Source: Sceloporus undulatus (taxonomy: Eukaryota; Chordata; Lepidosauria; Squamata; Phrynosomatidae). From it: DNA of 64,000 bases. Numbering within the stretch: the stretch's first letter is position 1; every line of letters starts with the position of its first letter. The stretch covers positions 172,044,314 through 172,108,313 of the forward strand of contig NC_056524.1 in the NCBI RefSeq assembly GCF_019175285.1, in the 5' to 3' direction. Below are positions 49,721 through 60,734 of this stretch, piece after piece. Below the pieces are notes generated by a model. That model was not told where the DNA came from. It saw nothing but the letters and a program-made list of their open reading frames with translations, and did no database searches. The translations under genes were made by a program, and so were the position numbers.

Positions 49721-49983
49721 GGATATCAGACAATGCAGCTGGTTGAAATTAAAATGGTATTCCCTGTAGTCAGAGGGAAATGAAAGGCAGGAGGTACTGG
49801 CAGTGCCAATACTACCATGAACCACTTTGTAAAACCATTTTCCCTCCCATTCCCTTTTCCCCAGAAATTTGTTTCTCCTTTCCTTCTGTATGCAAAATTG
49901 CCCCTTTAGGGAACGGGTTGGGAGCCAGCATGTGCATTATTAATATACACCAGGGTATGTTAGACTACATATGTATCCAGTCT

Positions 49984-50173
49984 AAGGATACATCACTGTA
50001 GAAATAATGCAATTTGACACCACATTAAGCTCCATGCAATGAAATCCTGGGATTTGTAGTTTTACATTTACCCTCTTCCACCATACAACACTACAAATCC
50101 CAGGATTCTGTAGAATGGAGCCAGGGGCAGTTAAAGAGCTGGCACACTGCATTATTGCTACACTGTAGTTGCC
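49984..50173. mobile_element. Palindromic MITE
   Basis: CACTGTAGAAATAATGCAAT at the left mirrors TGCATTATTGCTACACTGTA at the right. Abuts the founder SINE of the array. Confidence 0.72.
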
Positions 50174-50408
50174 AGTGTGGTGTAGCAGTTTGTGTTTTGA
50201 ACTAGGACTGCAAGAACAGGGTTCGATTCCCAGTTCGGCCATGAAATCCACTGGGTGACCTTGAGCAAGTCACACTCTCTCAGCCTCAAAGGATGGCAGT
50301 GCCAAACCACTGAAGAAACTCACCAAGAAAACCCCAGGATAGGTTTGCCTTAGAGTGGCCATAAGTTGGAAACAACTAGAAGACACAAAACACACGCACA
50401 AAAAACAA
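50174..50408 (+). repeat. Sauria SINE, complete, leading a tandem array
   Basis: Begins AGTGTGGTGTAGCAGTTTG with a B-box GGTTCGATTCC and runs to an AC-rich tail ending ACAAAAAACAAAC. It is directly followed by four headless copies of its own 3' part, so it is probably the founder end of the array. Confidence 0.85.
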
Positions 50409-50410
50409 AC

Positions 50411-51040
50411 ATGGGCATGTCACACTCTCTCGGCCTCAGAGGATGGCAGTGGCAAACATCCTCTGAAGAAACCATTCCAAGAAAACCCCAGGATAGGTTT
50501 GCCTTAGGGTGGCAATATGCCAGGAACAACTTGAAGACACACAACACAACACACACAGAGAACAAATATGGGCAAGTCACACTCTCTCAGCCACATACGA
50601 TTGCCATGGCAAACCGTCTCTGAAGAAACTTGCCAAGAAAATCCCAGGATAGGTTTGCCTTAGGGTGGCCATAAGTCAGAAAGGACTTCGAGACACACAA
50701 CATATACAACAAACATGGGCAAGTCACACTCTCTCAGGAGTGTGAAATGGACAAGTCACACTCTTTGAAGGAGTAGGAGGATAGCCATGGCAAACCTCTG
50801 AAGCAACTTGCCATGGAAACCCCAGGATAAGTTTGCCTTAGGGTGGCCATAAGTCGGAAACAACTTGAAGACACACAACACAACACACAACCAACATGGG
50901 GAAGTCACACAATCTCAGCCTCAGGGGGGAAGGCAATGGTTAACCCCTTCTGAAGAAACTTGCCAAGAAACCAGCATGAAGAGGGTGGCCATAAGTGAGA
51001 AAGGACTTGTGGGGGCACACAGCAGCATCATCAACAACAA
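50411..51040 (+). repeat. Tandem array of truncated Sauria SINE units, + orientation
   Basis: Four units start at about 50411, 50568, 50715 and 50896 (spacing roughly 147-181). Each starts ATGGG(C/G)A(A/T)GTCACAC and runs through the SINE body to an ACACAACA-rich tail. All lack the tRNA-like head at the same breakpoint. The shared junction of tail to ATGGGCAAGTCACAC shows amplification of one unit rather than four separate SINE insertions. The third unit carries a small internal duplication of its first bases. Confidence 0.85.
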
Positions 51041-51049
51041 AAGGACCCA

Positions 51050-51256
51050 GGGCAGACCCAGGCATCCAGCTCCCTGCTGCTTTCCAAGGCTGCGGGGGCG
51101 GTTGCTGTGTGTGGCGCCTCCTTCTTCCGTCAACGCCACACTCACAGCAGCAGTGGCCATAGGTCCGAAGAAGGGCCCAGGGGCAGCAGCAGCAGCAACA
51201 GCAGCCCCTCTTTGCTGGAGGAGCCTCACCTGGGAAAGAGCCAGAGGGAGCCAGCA
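51050..51256 (+). promoter_or_regulatory. PCBD1: Probable PCBD1 proximal promoter and 5' UTR, GC-rich
   Basis: About 200 bases of clearly higher GC than the surroundings lie between the last + strand SINE unit and the inferred start codon. A GGGGGCGG GC box sits at 51094-51101, several CpGs follow, and CAG/CAA triplets occupy about 51185-51205. No TATA box is evident. The role is inferred from position and composition only, and no transcription start can be placed. Confidence 0.45.
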
Positions 51257-51259
51257 ATG
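51257..51259 (+). CDS. PCBD1: PCBD1 exon 1, coding part (initiator Met only; inferred)
   Basis: The sequence GCCAGCAATG is followed at once by GTGAGT, a strong splice donor at 51260. Exon 2 (60310) starts right after an acceptor AG with the Ala codon that is residue 2 of PCBD1, so ATG joined to exon 2 gives Met-Ala-Gly-Lys-Ala-His-Arg in phase 0. From memory, vertebrate PCBD1 also splits next to the start codon. The ATG lies in a GC-rich patch (about 51050-51330) with CAG/GCA runs and a GC box, as expected for a TATA-less housekeeping promoter and 5' UTR. The 5' end of the exon cannot be set from sequence. Both sides are packed with SINE arrays, so the start could be elsewhere. The call rests on phase, donor and base composition, not on protein similarity. 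Confidence 0.6.
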
Positions 51260-51359
51260 GTGAGTTGGTGGCACAGGAGGCACTGCAAGGGCTGGCGCAA
51301 CAAGGCTGGGGAAGGAGGGGTGCATGGACTTAATCCTTCTTGGCTCGCTGCCCTGATGC

Positions 51360-52170
51360 TTTTTTATTTGTGGTTGTGGGTTGTGTGCCTTCAAGCCCTC
51401 CCCCCAAGGCAAATCTATTCTGGGGGTTTTCTTGGAAAGGTTTCTTCAGAGGAGGTTTGCCACAACCATCCTCTGAGGCTGAGAGAGTGTGGCTTGTCCA
51501 AAGTCACCCAGTGAGTTTCCATGGCCCAGCCAGGATTCAGACCTAGGTCTCCAGAGAGCCCCAGTCCAGCACTCAGACCTCTACATCCTCTGAGGCTGAG
51601 AGAGTGTGGCTTGCCCATGTTGGTTGTGTGTGTGTTGTGTTGTGTGTCTTCAAGTTGTTTCTCACTTATGGCCAACTTAAGGCAAACCTATTCTTCCTCA
51701 GAAAAGGTTAGCCACTGCCATCCTCTGAGGCTGCCAGTGTGTGACTTGCGCATGTTGGTTGTGTGTGTGTGTGTGTGTGTGTTGTGTGTCTTCAAGTTGT
51801 TCCTGACATAGCTGCCCTAAGGCAAATCTATCCTGGGGTTTTCTTGGAAAGATTTCTTCAGAGGAGGTTTCCCACTGCCATTCTCTGAAGCTGAGAGAGT
51901 GTGGCTTGTCCATGTTGGTTGTGCGTCTCTGTGTTGTGTGTCTTCAAGTTGTTTCCCACTTATGCCCACCCTAAAGCAAACCTATCNNNNNNNNNNCTGG
52001 GGTTTTCTTGGCGAGTTTCTTCAGAAGGGGTTTGCCACTGCCATCCTCTGAAGCCAAGAGAGTGTGACTTGGCCATGTTTTTTCTGTGGTTTGTGTCTGG
52101 AAACCCTGTGGGTTTCCATGACCCAGCCAGGATTCAAACCCTGGTCACCCGAGAGCCCTGGTCCAACACT
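51360..52170 (-). repeat. Sauria SINE array, - orientation, with a headed copy at each end
   Basis: A headed copy lies at about 51362-51585. Headless units follow, with the same tail-to-body junction (on the + strand GCCCATGTTGGTTGTG and variants) near 51617, 51750, 51911 and 52075. A headed end lies at about 52095-52175. This mirrors the + array at 50411-51040. A 10 N gap at 51987-51996 falls inside a unit, so the true copy number may differ. Confidence 0.82.
51752..51783. repeat. (TG)n within a SINE array unit
   Basis: Expanded TG run at the SINE tail junction of one minus-strand unit. Confidence 0.85.
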
Positions 52171-52179
52171 CTAACCTCT

Positions 52180-52314
52180 ATATTTTGCATGTATTTTGCA
52201 TATTTATAGTGTTTTAACTTGGATTGTTTTAGATTTGTAAGTCGCCTTGAGTCCCTGTACTGGGAGGAAGGTAGAATATAAATAAACATCATAAACATCA
52301 TAAACATCATAAAC

Positions 52315-52369
<55 letters not shown>

Positions 52370-52370
52370 A
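52180..52370 (+). repeat. L2/CR1-like LINE 3' end with ATA microsatellite
   Basis: Contains the typical 3' end text TAAGTCGCCTTGAGTCCC, then AATATAAATAAACATCATAA repeats and about 50 bases of AATAAT. It is inserted within the minus-strand SINE array. Confidence 0.7.
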
Positions 52371-52500
52371 TCCTCTGAGGCTGAGAGAGTGTGACTTGCC
52401 CAAGATCAGCCAGTAGGTTTCCATGACTCAACCAGGATTCAAACCCTAGTCACCAGAGAGCTCCAGTCCAACATTCAAACCTCTACACCTCACTGGCTCT
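52371..52500 (-). repeat. Sauria SINE 5' half, antisense
   Basis: Runs from CATCCTCTGAGGCTGAGAGA through GGATTCAAACCCTAGTCACC to ACCTCTACACCTCACTGGCT. It appears to be the array's continuation after the L2 insertion. Confidence 0.75.
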
Positions 52501-52629
52501 GAGCTCTCTCTCTCTCATATTCTCTCTTTTGTGTTGTGTGACTTGCCCACGTTTGGTGTTTGTGTATGTTGTGTGCCTCCCAGTTGTTTCTGACTTTTTG
52601 GGCAGAGAAAGTGAAAGAAAGACCTTATG

Positions 52630-52712
52630 AAACTACAGATCCCAGGATTCCATAGGATGGAGTTAAAGGAGTTAAAGTGCTGTCAGACTGCATTATTGCT
52701 ATAGAGTAGATG
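52630..52712. mobile_element. Half of a palindromic MITE
   Basis: One arm only: ACTACAGATCCCAGGATTCC through CTGCATTATTGCTATAGAG. The other arm is absent. Confidence 0.6.
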
Positions 52713-52747
52713 CACCTATAGACTCAACACACATGGAGTCTAATGTA

Positions 52748-52982
52748 CACTTATGTTTGTTGTTTATTGTGTCTCCAACTTACGGCAACCCTAAGGTGAA
52801 CCTGTCCTGGGGTTTTCTTGGCAAGTTTCTTCAGAGAGGGGGTTGCCATGGCCATATCCAGAGGCTGAGAGAGTGTGACTGGCCCAAGATCACCCAGTGG
52901 GTTTACGTGACCAAGCCAGGATTCAAACCCTGTTCTTCAGAGTCATAATCCAACATTCAGACCAATACACAAGGCTGGCTCA
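52748..52982 (-). repeat. Sauria SINE, near full length, antisense
   Basis: Tail TTGTTGTTTATTGTGTCTCC, then all body modules to the head GACCAATACACAAGGCTGG. It lies in PCBD1 intron 1. Confidence 0.82.
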
Positions 52983-53744
52983 CTGATGTACACTAAAAGA
53001 AATGGACACTAAAAGAAATCTAATGTATACTGAAAGGTACCTGTATGCTAGCAGCTGTTATTTCATAAGGTAAATATGAAACAAAACCCAGCCTTTCATT
53101 CACAACTTTCTTCTCATTGGACAATATATGTCTTATATATTTACCTGGCAAGGCAGACACTTTAATAGTAATCACATCATGGCACCACTTGAGGAAAGAA
53201 AAAAGAACAGCTTTGCTTATAGTTTCCTGCTAGCAGAAGGGTTTTTTCAGGAGGTTCATAAATAGTGATCTTAGGAGTGTTGTTTTGGGGTAGTAGTACC
53301 TTCTTTTTTGGCACCTTTTCCCTGGTTGAAGCCTGAAGACATTGCTGTGTCTTTTCAAATCCCTAGTAAATAGGCAAACTCTTATTTTTTGCCTGAGTTT
53401 TGTGCATTTCTAATTTTTAATAAGAGTTCTGGAAGTTAGAAAACAGCAGCTTTTGTTGATTTGCTGTTCTCCTTAAGTATGTTCTGCAGCCTGCTGTAAT
53501 AAGAAGCATGTGTTCCTTCAAGATCTGTGGGAAGCATGTGAAAAGCATTAGTTTCATGTCTATGAGGCATTTAAAAACAACCACCACATAAGATTCATGG
53601 TCCAGAGTTATAGGGTAAGATGGGAAAGCAGTAGTGCTGACCAGGCAAATAATAATAATAAAATTATTGTGACCATCAGCACTGGGATGACTGAGCTTAG
53701 GATTGACCTCTTCTCATAAGGCTGAAAACTGAAGTAAAATGTTA

Positions 53745-54061
53745 GGTGGCTTCTGCTACACAAGATGGTGGTTGAAGATGGAGCAAGCTCATTTTCTGCA
53801 GCTCTGGAGACCTGGAGCAATGGGTGCAAACTACAGGAAAAGGGATTCCAGCTCAACATTAGGAAGAACTTCCTGACAGTAAGAGGTGTTAGAGAGTTGA
53901 ATGCACACTCCCTTGGAAAGTGATGAAGTCCTTCTTTGGAGGTTTTTAAGCAGAGGCTGGATGGCCATCTGTCAGGGATGCTTTGATTGTGAATTTCTGC
54001 ATGGCAGGGGATTGGACTGGATAGCCCTTGGGGTGTCTACCAACTATTTCTATGATTATAT
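53745..54061 (+). mobile_element. CR1-like LINE 3' end
   Basis: AGGAAGAACTTCCTGACAGT, AAGCAGAGGCTGGATGGCCA, GGGATTGGACTGGATAGCCC and a final TTTCTATGATTATATGA: the classic CR1 3' order. In PCBD1 intron 1. Confidence 0.82.
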
Positions 54062-54554
54062 GAAGTATAATACCATTCCCTAGGTTTTTTTCCCCCCAAC
54101 AAACTCTGGGGGAGGCATTGCATATACATTCTAGGGTGTCTGTATGTCAAGCAGAGATCTTTATTTGGAGGGGGCACAGATGACACCCCAGCCCCCAAGC
54201 ACTCTGCAAGCTGGAGGATTTTAGAGTGTGCCCTATTGGTCCCAGCTGGCTTTGCCTGCCCTCCCTATTGAAGCCATGCTGACTCACATACTGGCTGTGG
54301 AATTGCTCCTGCAACTGGAACCTGGACTGAGGTTGCCTCAGTGCCCCACACTTTCCACCAAATTGGGAGAAGGATGCAGAGGACTGGTTCCTCCAGACTA
54401 GCTGAAGATAGGATTCTACCCAAGGAGGAGGGCCAAATGATGAATCCCATCCTCCCCAATCCCAAAAATGTAGTGGAAGTTGAATCTTAATACGGTCATG
54501 AATCTACAAGACTTAAGCAGAGCAGTGGAAGATAGTGGGGCCTGGAGATGTCTC

Positions 54555-54612
54555 ATCCACAGGTTTGCCATGAGTTGGGGCCAACTCAAGAACAGTTAAA
54601 ACAGCAACAAAC
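54555..54612 (+). repeat. Short Sauria SINE 3' remnant
   Basis: About 58 bases resembling the SINE end (AGGTTTGCCATGAGTTGGGG, then a CAACAA-rich tail). Too short for firm assignment. Confidence 0.45.
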
Positions 54613-55640
54613 CTAAGGCAGATGCTGGCCCTCTTTTCAACACGTTTGGGCCTGTCAGTGAGACCAGGGAAGGGGACCATATGATTGGACTTTCATATCC
54701 AAGATCTGTACATTCATGAGAGCTTTGTATTGGATATATGGTTGCCAGTGTTCATATGGCCTGCAGCCGTTAAGACCAGCCCAACATACACAAGCTTAAC
54801 AGAAACCTTCTCTCCCATAGAGAATAAGATGGGGAAATTCCATTATGTACATCAGGCTGCTTTTGAATGACTGAGGAACAAGGAGCAAGAAGAAAGCTCC
54901 TCACCTTAATTGTCACGATCTTTATCCATCTTTGAGAGAAAGACTCAAATCTGGAGCAAAACCATTCAAACTAAGTGTACATAGAAAGGGGCTGCTATTT
55001 CCTTCAAAGTGAATAGGTTAAGTTAAAGCTTGTCACTTTAATAAGCACATTTGTTTTTGCATGATAAAAGTTGTATTTAAGTATCTTGTGCAATCCAGAG
55101 TGGGCAAAGGGCATGCCTTGTGCCATGGGCAGCCTTCTCTGTTTTTACAAGCCTTGACCCCACCAGGCATGCTGGATCACCATTTCTTGTAGACAAAAGA
55201 AAAAAAGGGGGAAAAGATAGGCTTACAGGAAGAGCTGTTCACCTTTTAGGCAGGTTGCAGATAGGGATGTAAAATCCTTACCTTTCTTTATCCGTCCATG
55301 TGAGGACAAATAACTATACTACTTTCTTCCTGCTGCAGGAAAAAAAATGGATACAGGGTTGGCTGCATCATGTCCGAATGACCAAAGTGCTGTGGAGGAA
55401 TTATTTTGCAGAGAAAAAACTGGAGGGTTTTTTTCCCACACAAAAATGGTTTGTACAAAAATGTGGAAAACTTTTTTTCCCATAGGAAACCGTGCAGAAA
55501 ATAGGATTTTCGCACACACACAAATCCCCATGAGTTTTTCTCTGCAGAATAATTCTCCACAACACTTTAGCATATCAAATACCAGAAGAAAATTAATACA
55601 AAATTGCTGGCCTATTTCCTTTCTCCACTTTGGAGAAACA

Positions 55641-55684
55641 TTTGTTGTTGTTGCTGTTGTTGTTGTTGTTGTTGCTGTTATTGT
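55641..55684. repeat. (TTG)n microsatellite
   Basis: Mostly TTG triplets with two GCT interruptions. Confidence 0.9.
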
Positions 55685-56342
55685 TTTGCCTTGGAAATGA
55701 ACAATAAGAAATATTCTTTCCATCTGTTCTTGCAGCCCTTCACATAATAAGTGCAATGTTAACAAATTCAAGGAATCACACTAAGGAATAAGTGCAGCAA
55801 TATGTGGTGCCTGCAGAGCACAGAATTCACTTTTCACCAGATCCATGTAGTTGTAGCATCAGTTCTTTGACTCCCACCTCCCATTTTCCCTTTTTGCATG
55901 ATTAATGCCGCCTCCCTTCTAGCTGTGTGGTTATGGAAATGGGCGGAAGTGGCTGGCTCTGACTTTATCATAAACCTTGCTGTCTCTCTGCACCTCATCC
56001 AAGTTGCTAAGATACCCTGAGCAACCTTATCGACTGATCTCACTCAAAGGGCAATGGCTGAAGTTTTATTGCTCTGAGCATTGTGTACCCAGCATGGCTT
56101 CACTTTATTGAAATGCTCCATTTTAGCACACAGTGGAATATTGGAAGTGAGACTTAAAAATGAAAATTGGAAGAAGTCCCTTTGGGCATTGAGAATTGGA
56201 CAACTTGTGACTTTCCAGGGGGTAGCCTGCAACTCCTACAATTCCTCAGCAATAGCTGAGAGCTGCTGGGAATTCCAGTCCAACCACAACTGAAGAAGCA
56301 CAGGTTGCCTTACAGGTAATATTATGTCAGAGGCTATAAATC

Positions 56343-56533
56343 AGGCCATCTAGCGTGGCATAGTGATTTGAGCATTGAAAACAACTCTGGAGACTTGGGC
56401 AAGTCACATGCTCTCAGCCTTGGGAAGGCAATTTCAAACCTTTCTAAACAAATCTTGCCAAGAACACCCCATGATAGGTTCGCCTTAGGGTTGCCATAAG
56501 TCAGAAATGACCTGAAGGCACACAAAACACACA
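56343..56533 (+). repeat. Sauria SINE with internal deletion
   Basis: The head (GCATAGTGATTTGAGCATTG) runs almost directly into GGCAAGTCACATGCTCTCAG. The box B part and the CCCACTGGGTGACC module are missing. The 3' body and tail are intact. Confidence 0.78.
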
Positions 56534-56659
56534 GGCCATCCAACACACTCTATATATTTTAGATGACAATTTTCATTAATTTCAACTAGCATGATCAGTG
56601 GCCAAGGATTATGAGAGTTGTGTCCAAAACATCTGGAGAGAGCAGGTTGCCATGAATTA

Positions 56660-57061
56660 CTGTATATACTCTACTATAATTCGGCCTCATGTATAAGTCG
56701 AGGGTAGCTTTTGGGACCAAAACTATGAATTTTGATATGACCCGTGGATAAGTCAAGGGTAAAACATAGGGGCATGTAACAAAGGATCTAAAGGATGAAG
56801 CAAAGGAAAACAATGCCAAAAAATTTCAAAATTTCCAGTAGACATAACTGTGCTCACACCAAAGGCAGGATGGATGAGAGAAAAGAGCAGACTGAGTGCT
56901 TCCTGGACAGATTATACCCTTGCCTTTTACCAGGGGTTGGTTCCCTTTTTTTATAAGAGTTAAAATACAGTTTTTACATTGACCCGTGGATAAGTCGATC
57001 CAGGATTTTGGGGGTCAATTTTTTGACTAAATTTTTTAGACTTATACATGAGCATATACAG
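56660..57061. mobile_element. TA-flanked element with ATAAGTCGA subterminal repeats
   Basis: CTGTATATACT at the left mirrors AGCATATACAG at the right, with TA on both sides. GTATAAGTCGAGGG and GGATAAGTCGATCC repeat inside each end. TcMar type is inferred from the TA. Confidence 0.7.
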
Positions 57062-57389
57062 TAAACACTGAATTAGCCATCAATGGTAGCTAATGATCTG
57101 GCTCTTTCTGGGTGAGCTGCCCCATGGGTCACTCCACAGAGATTATTCTATCCAGTTTAGCTATATACCTTGTTAGAACTATGTGATATTGTTGCCCTGT
57201 CCCCATCTAAATCCTCAGGATTGTATAGGCTGCTCAAAGCAGGACCTTACAAAATATCAGATTCAATCTAGTTAGTATTGCTTTCTTCCAAAGAAATCAA
57301 TGGGATAAGTAAGCCACAACTAATGCAATCTCACTGAGTTCATGGAGTAAGGTATGAATGATTTAATATGGTTCCAGTCCTTTCTCTTA

Positions 57390-57609
57390 GGTCCAAAACA
57401 CACTGCAGAAATAATCCAGTTTGAGACCACTTTACCTGCCCTGGCTCAGTACTTGGGAAATTCTAAGAATTGTGCTTTATTGTTGCACCAGAGTCCGACA
57501 GAGAAAGCTAAATGTCTCACAAAACTATAGTTCCCAGAATTCCCTAGCATTGAGCCAGGGTAGTTAAAGCAACCTCAAATTGGATTATTTCTGCAGGGTT
57601 TTTTGGACC
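57390..57609. mobile_element. Palindromic Harbinger-like MITE with TTA target duplication
   Basis: GGTCCAAAACACACTGCAG at the left, CTGCAGGGTTTTTTGGACC at the right, TTA on both sides (57387-57389 and 57610-57612). In PCBD1 intron 1. Confidence 0.82.
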
Positions 57610-59059
57610 TTAGTGAACTTTCTCTAACCTAACAGTGTGTTCTTTTAAATATCCATAAAATAGCAAATAGTCCCTATAAAGGAGGATTGGATTGTCATAG
57701 CTGGAGAGACAACCTAATTCCCACTTGTGGCAAGACTAATTGATTTAAAATCTAAGTTATGGAACTGTGATATACAAATACATACAAGTGAAGTGAGTCT
57801 GATACATCCATGCTACTAAAAGCAGTGGTCTGTGGACTGGTGCCGATCTATAGAGAGTTTCTGGGAAGGAAGGAAGGAAGGAAGGAAGGAATTAAGGAAT
57901 TGTAGCCAATGGATATAAATATGGTGCTCCCCGCCCCCATCAGATAGTTTAAGAAGCACTGTGATGCACAATGTGCCTGTAATGCATGGTAGTGTTCTTA
58001 AAGGGAGAAAAACGTAACCCACCAGCAAAGCACTTGCAATGTTTTAGAGCAAGATACATCAGCTTTAGAAAAGAACAACTGTCATGAATCAGGGGACGAA
58101 AAGGACAACTTGTAAGCCAGGCACAGGCCCAACAGTTCACAAAGAAAGGGATTTAACAAAGCCATGGAAGCCTTCTGGAACAAACAGTGATTTCCCCCAG
58201 CATAATATCAATGCTACTAATTGGAGATCGTAGAACAGAGGCATCGTGGACCTAGAGAGCAACAACAATTAACACCGGATTTGAGATCTAAGCTGCCAGG
58301 CAGCAGCATAATCAGCAGGAGACAGAAAACTAGTGGGTGGGACACCAGTGAACATGTAATTGATTGGCTTTATCAAAGGACATACAAAGGACTGGGTTGG
58401 AAGCTGCTAAATGGGTTCTGTGTGTCTCCTATTAGCCACACTTCCTTCCAGAAGCCAAAGTACCCTTTGAACACGAGTTTGAAGGACGAGTTTTCTCCTC
58501 CCCCTAGCCAACAGGCATAGAAAACAATGCCCAAAATTACCATGAGACAACAGCAAATCAGATCAAATCTGGGGTGGGAGCTGATTTATAATGTTTGCTT
58601 TCAGAACTCCTTGTGTAATGAAGCTGCTGGCTTGCTTTGATTAGTTACCCTTGGTTCCTCCCAGTGTCCAGACACAAGAATGTGAGGCAATAGTCTTTAA
58701 CCATTAACTGAAAAGCAAGCTGGTTAATAATGAAACAGGTTTTTTCCAGCATTTTTATTTAAAAGAACACACTGTTAGGTTAGAGGAGGTTCACTAAGCT
58801 AGGTGTGCCAGCTAGTCAGCTTGGCATCTGAGAATCCTGCTGTGCTTCAAGAAAGTATTTTCTTGGATGAATCCAGTAGATCCCCACATCAAGACTAAAT
58901 GTAGTGCAGGGATTGTTACAGGGAACTTAACATAGGCCTGTGATACAATTTATGCCCTTCAAGAACAGACTACATGATGTGGGAAAAAGAAATGGCAGTT
59001 CCAGGTTCAAGTTGCCAAACTATGTGGTATGGTTGACATCAGATCATTTTAATTTAATG
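57610..59059. other. Unique intronic DNA of PCBD1
   Basis: Only the GGAA microsatellite is notable. No alternative exon recognised. Confidence 0.55.
57868..57892. repeat. (GGAA)n microsatellite
   Basis: About six GGAA tetramers in PCBD1 intron 1. Confidence 0.9.
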
Positions 59060-59230
59060 GCCGTAGTGATGTGCCTTCAAGTAATTTCCAACTTATGGCA
59101 ATCCTAAGGTGAACTTATCATAGGGTCTTCTTGGGTTGAGTGTATGTGACTCAACTAAGGTCACCCAATGGGTTTCCATGGCCAAGTGGGAAATCAAACC
59201 CTGGTTTCCAGAGTCGTAGTCCTATCACCT
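59060..59230 (-). repeat. Partial Sauria SINE, antisense
   Basis: Tail GTGCCTTCAAGTAATTTCC, body and CACCCAATGGGTTTCCATGG are present, with a gap in the GAGGTTTGCC segment. Confidence 0.7.
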
Positions 59231-59283
59231 GCTTTTTGCATGTCTTTGCTCAGAAAAATAGGGGCTCTATATTACATTGGTGG

Positions 59284-59395
59284 GCTGGAGTAGTGTAGTG
59301 GTTTTATCTATTACTGTATTCTGGACTAAGGCTTCAGAAGACCAGGATTTGAATCCCTGCCCAGCCCTGGTAACCCATGCAGATGGCTTAATCAG
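59284..59395 (+). repeat. Sauria SINE 5' half
   Basis: Head GAGTAGTGTAGTGGTTTTA, then ACCAGGATTTGAATCCCTGC and a degraded CCATGCAGATGGC. It ends before the body. Confidence 0.6.
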
Positions 59396-59704
59396 AGTTT
59401 CTCAACTCAGCGCCTAGAAACACAGTGAAGGCTCAGCATGGTAGCAGTTTAATGCATTTGAGGAGCACCATGTTGGGGAAGTCTGGCTTATTCAGTTGCA
59501 GACAACTTGATCAAAACTTGAGTAGTGGGACTCATGAAGCCTTTAGTTTTACCTATTGTTACATTCTTTCATTATGAAGAAACCTACCACGTCTACTTTT
59601 TGAACTTCCCCATGGTTGTGGAACAAGAGCATATGTGTATTTGTTACTTGATGAGTGCAGCAGTTGGGTGTTGAACTGTCTAGATGGCACATGGTGTAAT
59701 TGCA

Positions 59705-59830
59705 TATACCATTCACATCTCTCTTTTTAAAAACTTTATTGAAATATATATAAAAACATATAAACATACAACATAAAAACATTACACACATACTCCATTC
59801 ATCCTACAAACTACATAAACTTTAAAAGTA
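59705..59830 (-). mobile_element. L1-like LINE 3' tail, antisense (weak)
   Basis: The reverse complement ends TCAATAAAGTTTTTAAAAAG, with AT-rich text before it, as in L1 3' ends. Confidence 0.35.
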
Positions 59831-60309
59831 AAGACCTCCAAACATAGAGAGCACTAGATATATCATCCCTTGTAACTTTCTCCTCAATTATATGAATATA
59901 TTTTCAAATTTCCCTTCCTGTAGATGTCTCATATATTATTACTAAAAAAAATGAAAACGGAGGCCAACTGTAGTTTTATTTTAGTGTGAGCTTTCCTAGA
60001 TATAAACCCACTTCTTCAAATGCAGTAGAGAAAGCTATCCAGGCCTAAAAAATATAAAGCATATTTTCACAGTTGTGGGAGAGGGATGGAATATAATAGG
60101 AACCAGAATGATGCAATCATGACTCTTCCTCCACATTTTCAAAAGGTTGTGCAAAGTGATACAGATTTTTCAGACCTTCACAGTGGTCAGTTAGTACTGA
60201 TGTGTGAAAGCAATAAATCTGCCTGTTTCCTTGGATTTAAAACCATCCCCAAATAGTGACTGTTGTGACTGTTGCCAGCTCTACTTACTTACTTACTTTC
60301 TTGTCCTAG

Positions 60310-60441
60310 GCAGGAAAAGCCCACAGACTAAGTGGTGAAGAAAGGGAACAGCTGCTACCGACTCTCCGATCAGTAGGATGGAATGAGGTGGAAGGCAGAG
60401 ATGCCATTTACAAGGAGTTCCATTTCAAAGATTTCAATCGG
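60310..60441 (+). CDS. PCBD1: PCBD1 exon 2 (residues 2-45)
   Basis: PCBD1 dehydrates 4a-hydroxytetrahydrobiopterin in the recycling of BH4 for aromatic amino acid hydroxylases, and in the nucleus binds HNF1 as the dimerization cofactor DCoH. This exon is 44 intact codons, starting [17 protein letters not shown] and ending EFHFKDFNR, between acceptor CCTAG and donor GTACAA. From memory it differs from human PCBD1 at about seven mostly conservative sites. PCBD2 is less likely: the KAHRLS start, VGWNE and HFKDFNR are PCBD1-type. A T/C-rich tract precedes the acceptor. The exon lies about 9 kb after the inferred exon 1, so intron 1 is larger than in the compact human gene, and repeats fill much of it. 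No frameshift or stop is seen, so the gene looks functional. Confidence 0.96.
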
Positions 60442-60734
60442 GTACAAAAAAACCCACATTTTTTTCCCCATTTTTAGTCCAGGGAAGCCAAGATAGATGG
60501 CATTTGTGCCAAACAAAAATACCATTCCCTACTCATTGATTCATGATTCCTGGTAGAGGTGCATATATACTGGGAGAAGGAAGGGGATGGTTGACCACGT
60601 TTAAGATGACGAGTAGCAGACACTCAGCTTACACTAACTTGGTGGTTCTGATCACAAAATATGGGGCAGAAGATGTAGTTTCAGAGGCATCCTTCAGGGC
60701 ATGATAGCAAAGAGTATAGCAGAATGAGTGTTGC

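Larger units (their letters stand above)
51260..60309 (+). other. PCBD1: PCBD1 intron 1 (inferred)
   Basis: Roughly 9.05 kb from donor GTGAGT to acceptor CCTAG. It contains the minus-strand SINE array, an L2 3' end with an ATA microsatellite, a CR1 3' end, a TA-flanked element at 56660-57061, a palindromic MITE at 57390-57609, several Sauria SINEs and an L1-like tail. No further exon with similarity to a known protein was seen. The left limit depends on the exon 1 inference. Confidence 0.55.

Noticed and set aside
50411-52170. CRISPR-like regular repeats
   Set aside because: Units are SINE-derived, 130-180 bp long, in a vertebrate genome, with no spacers.
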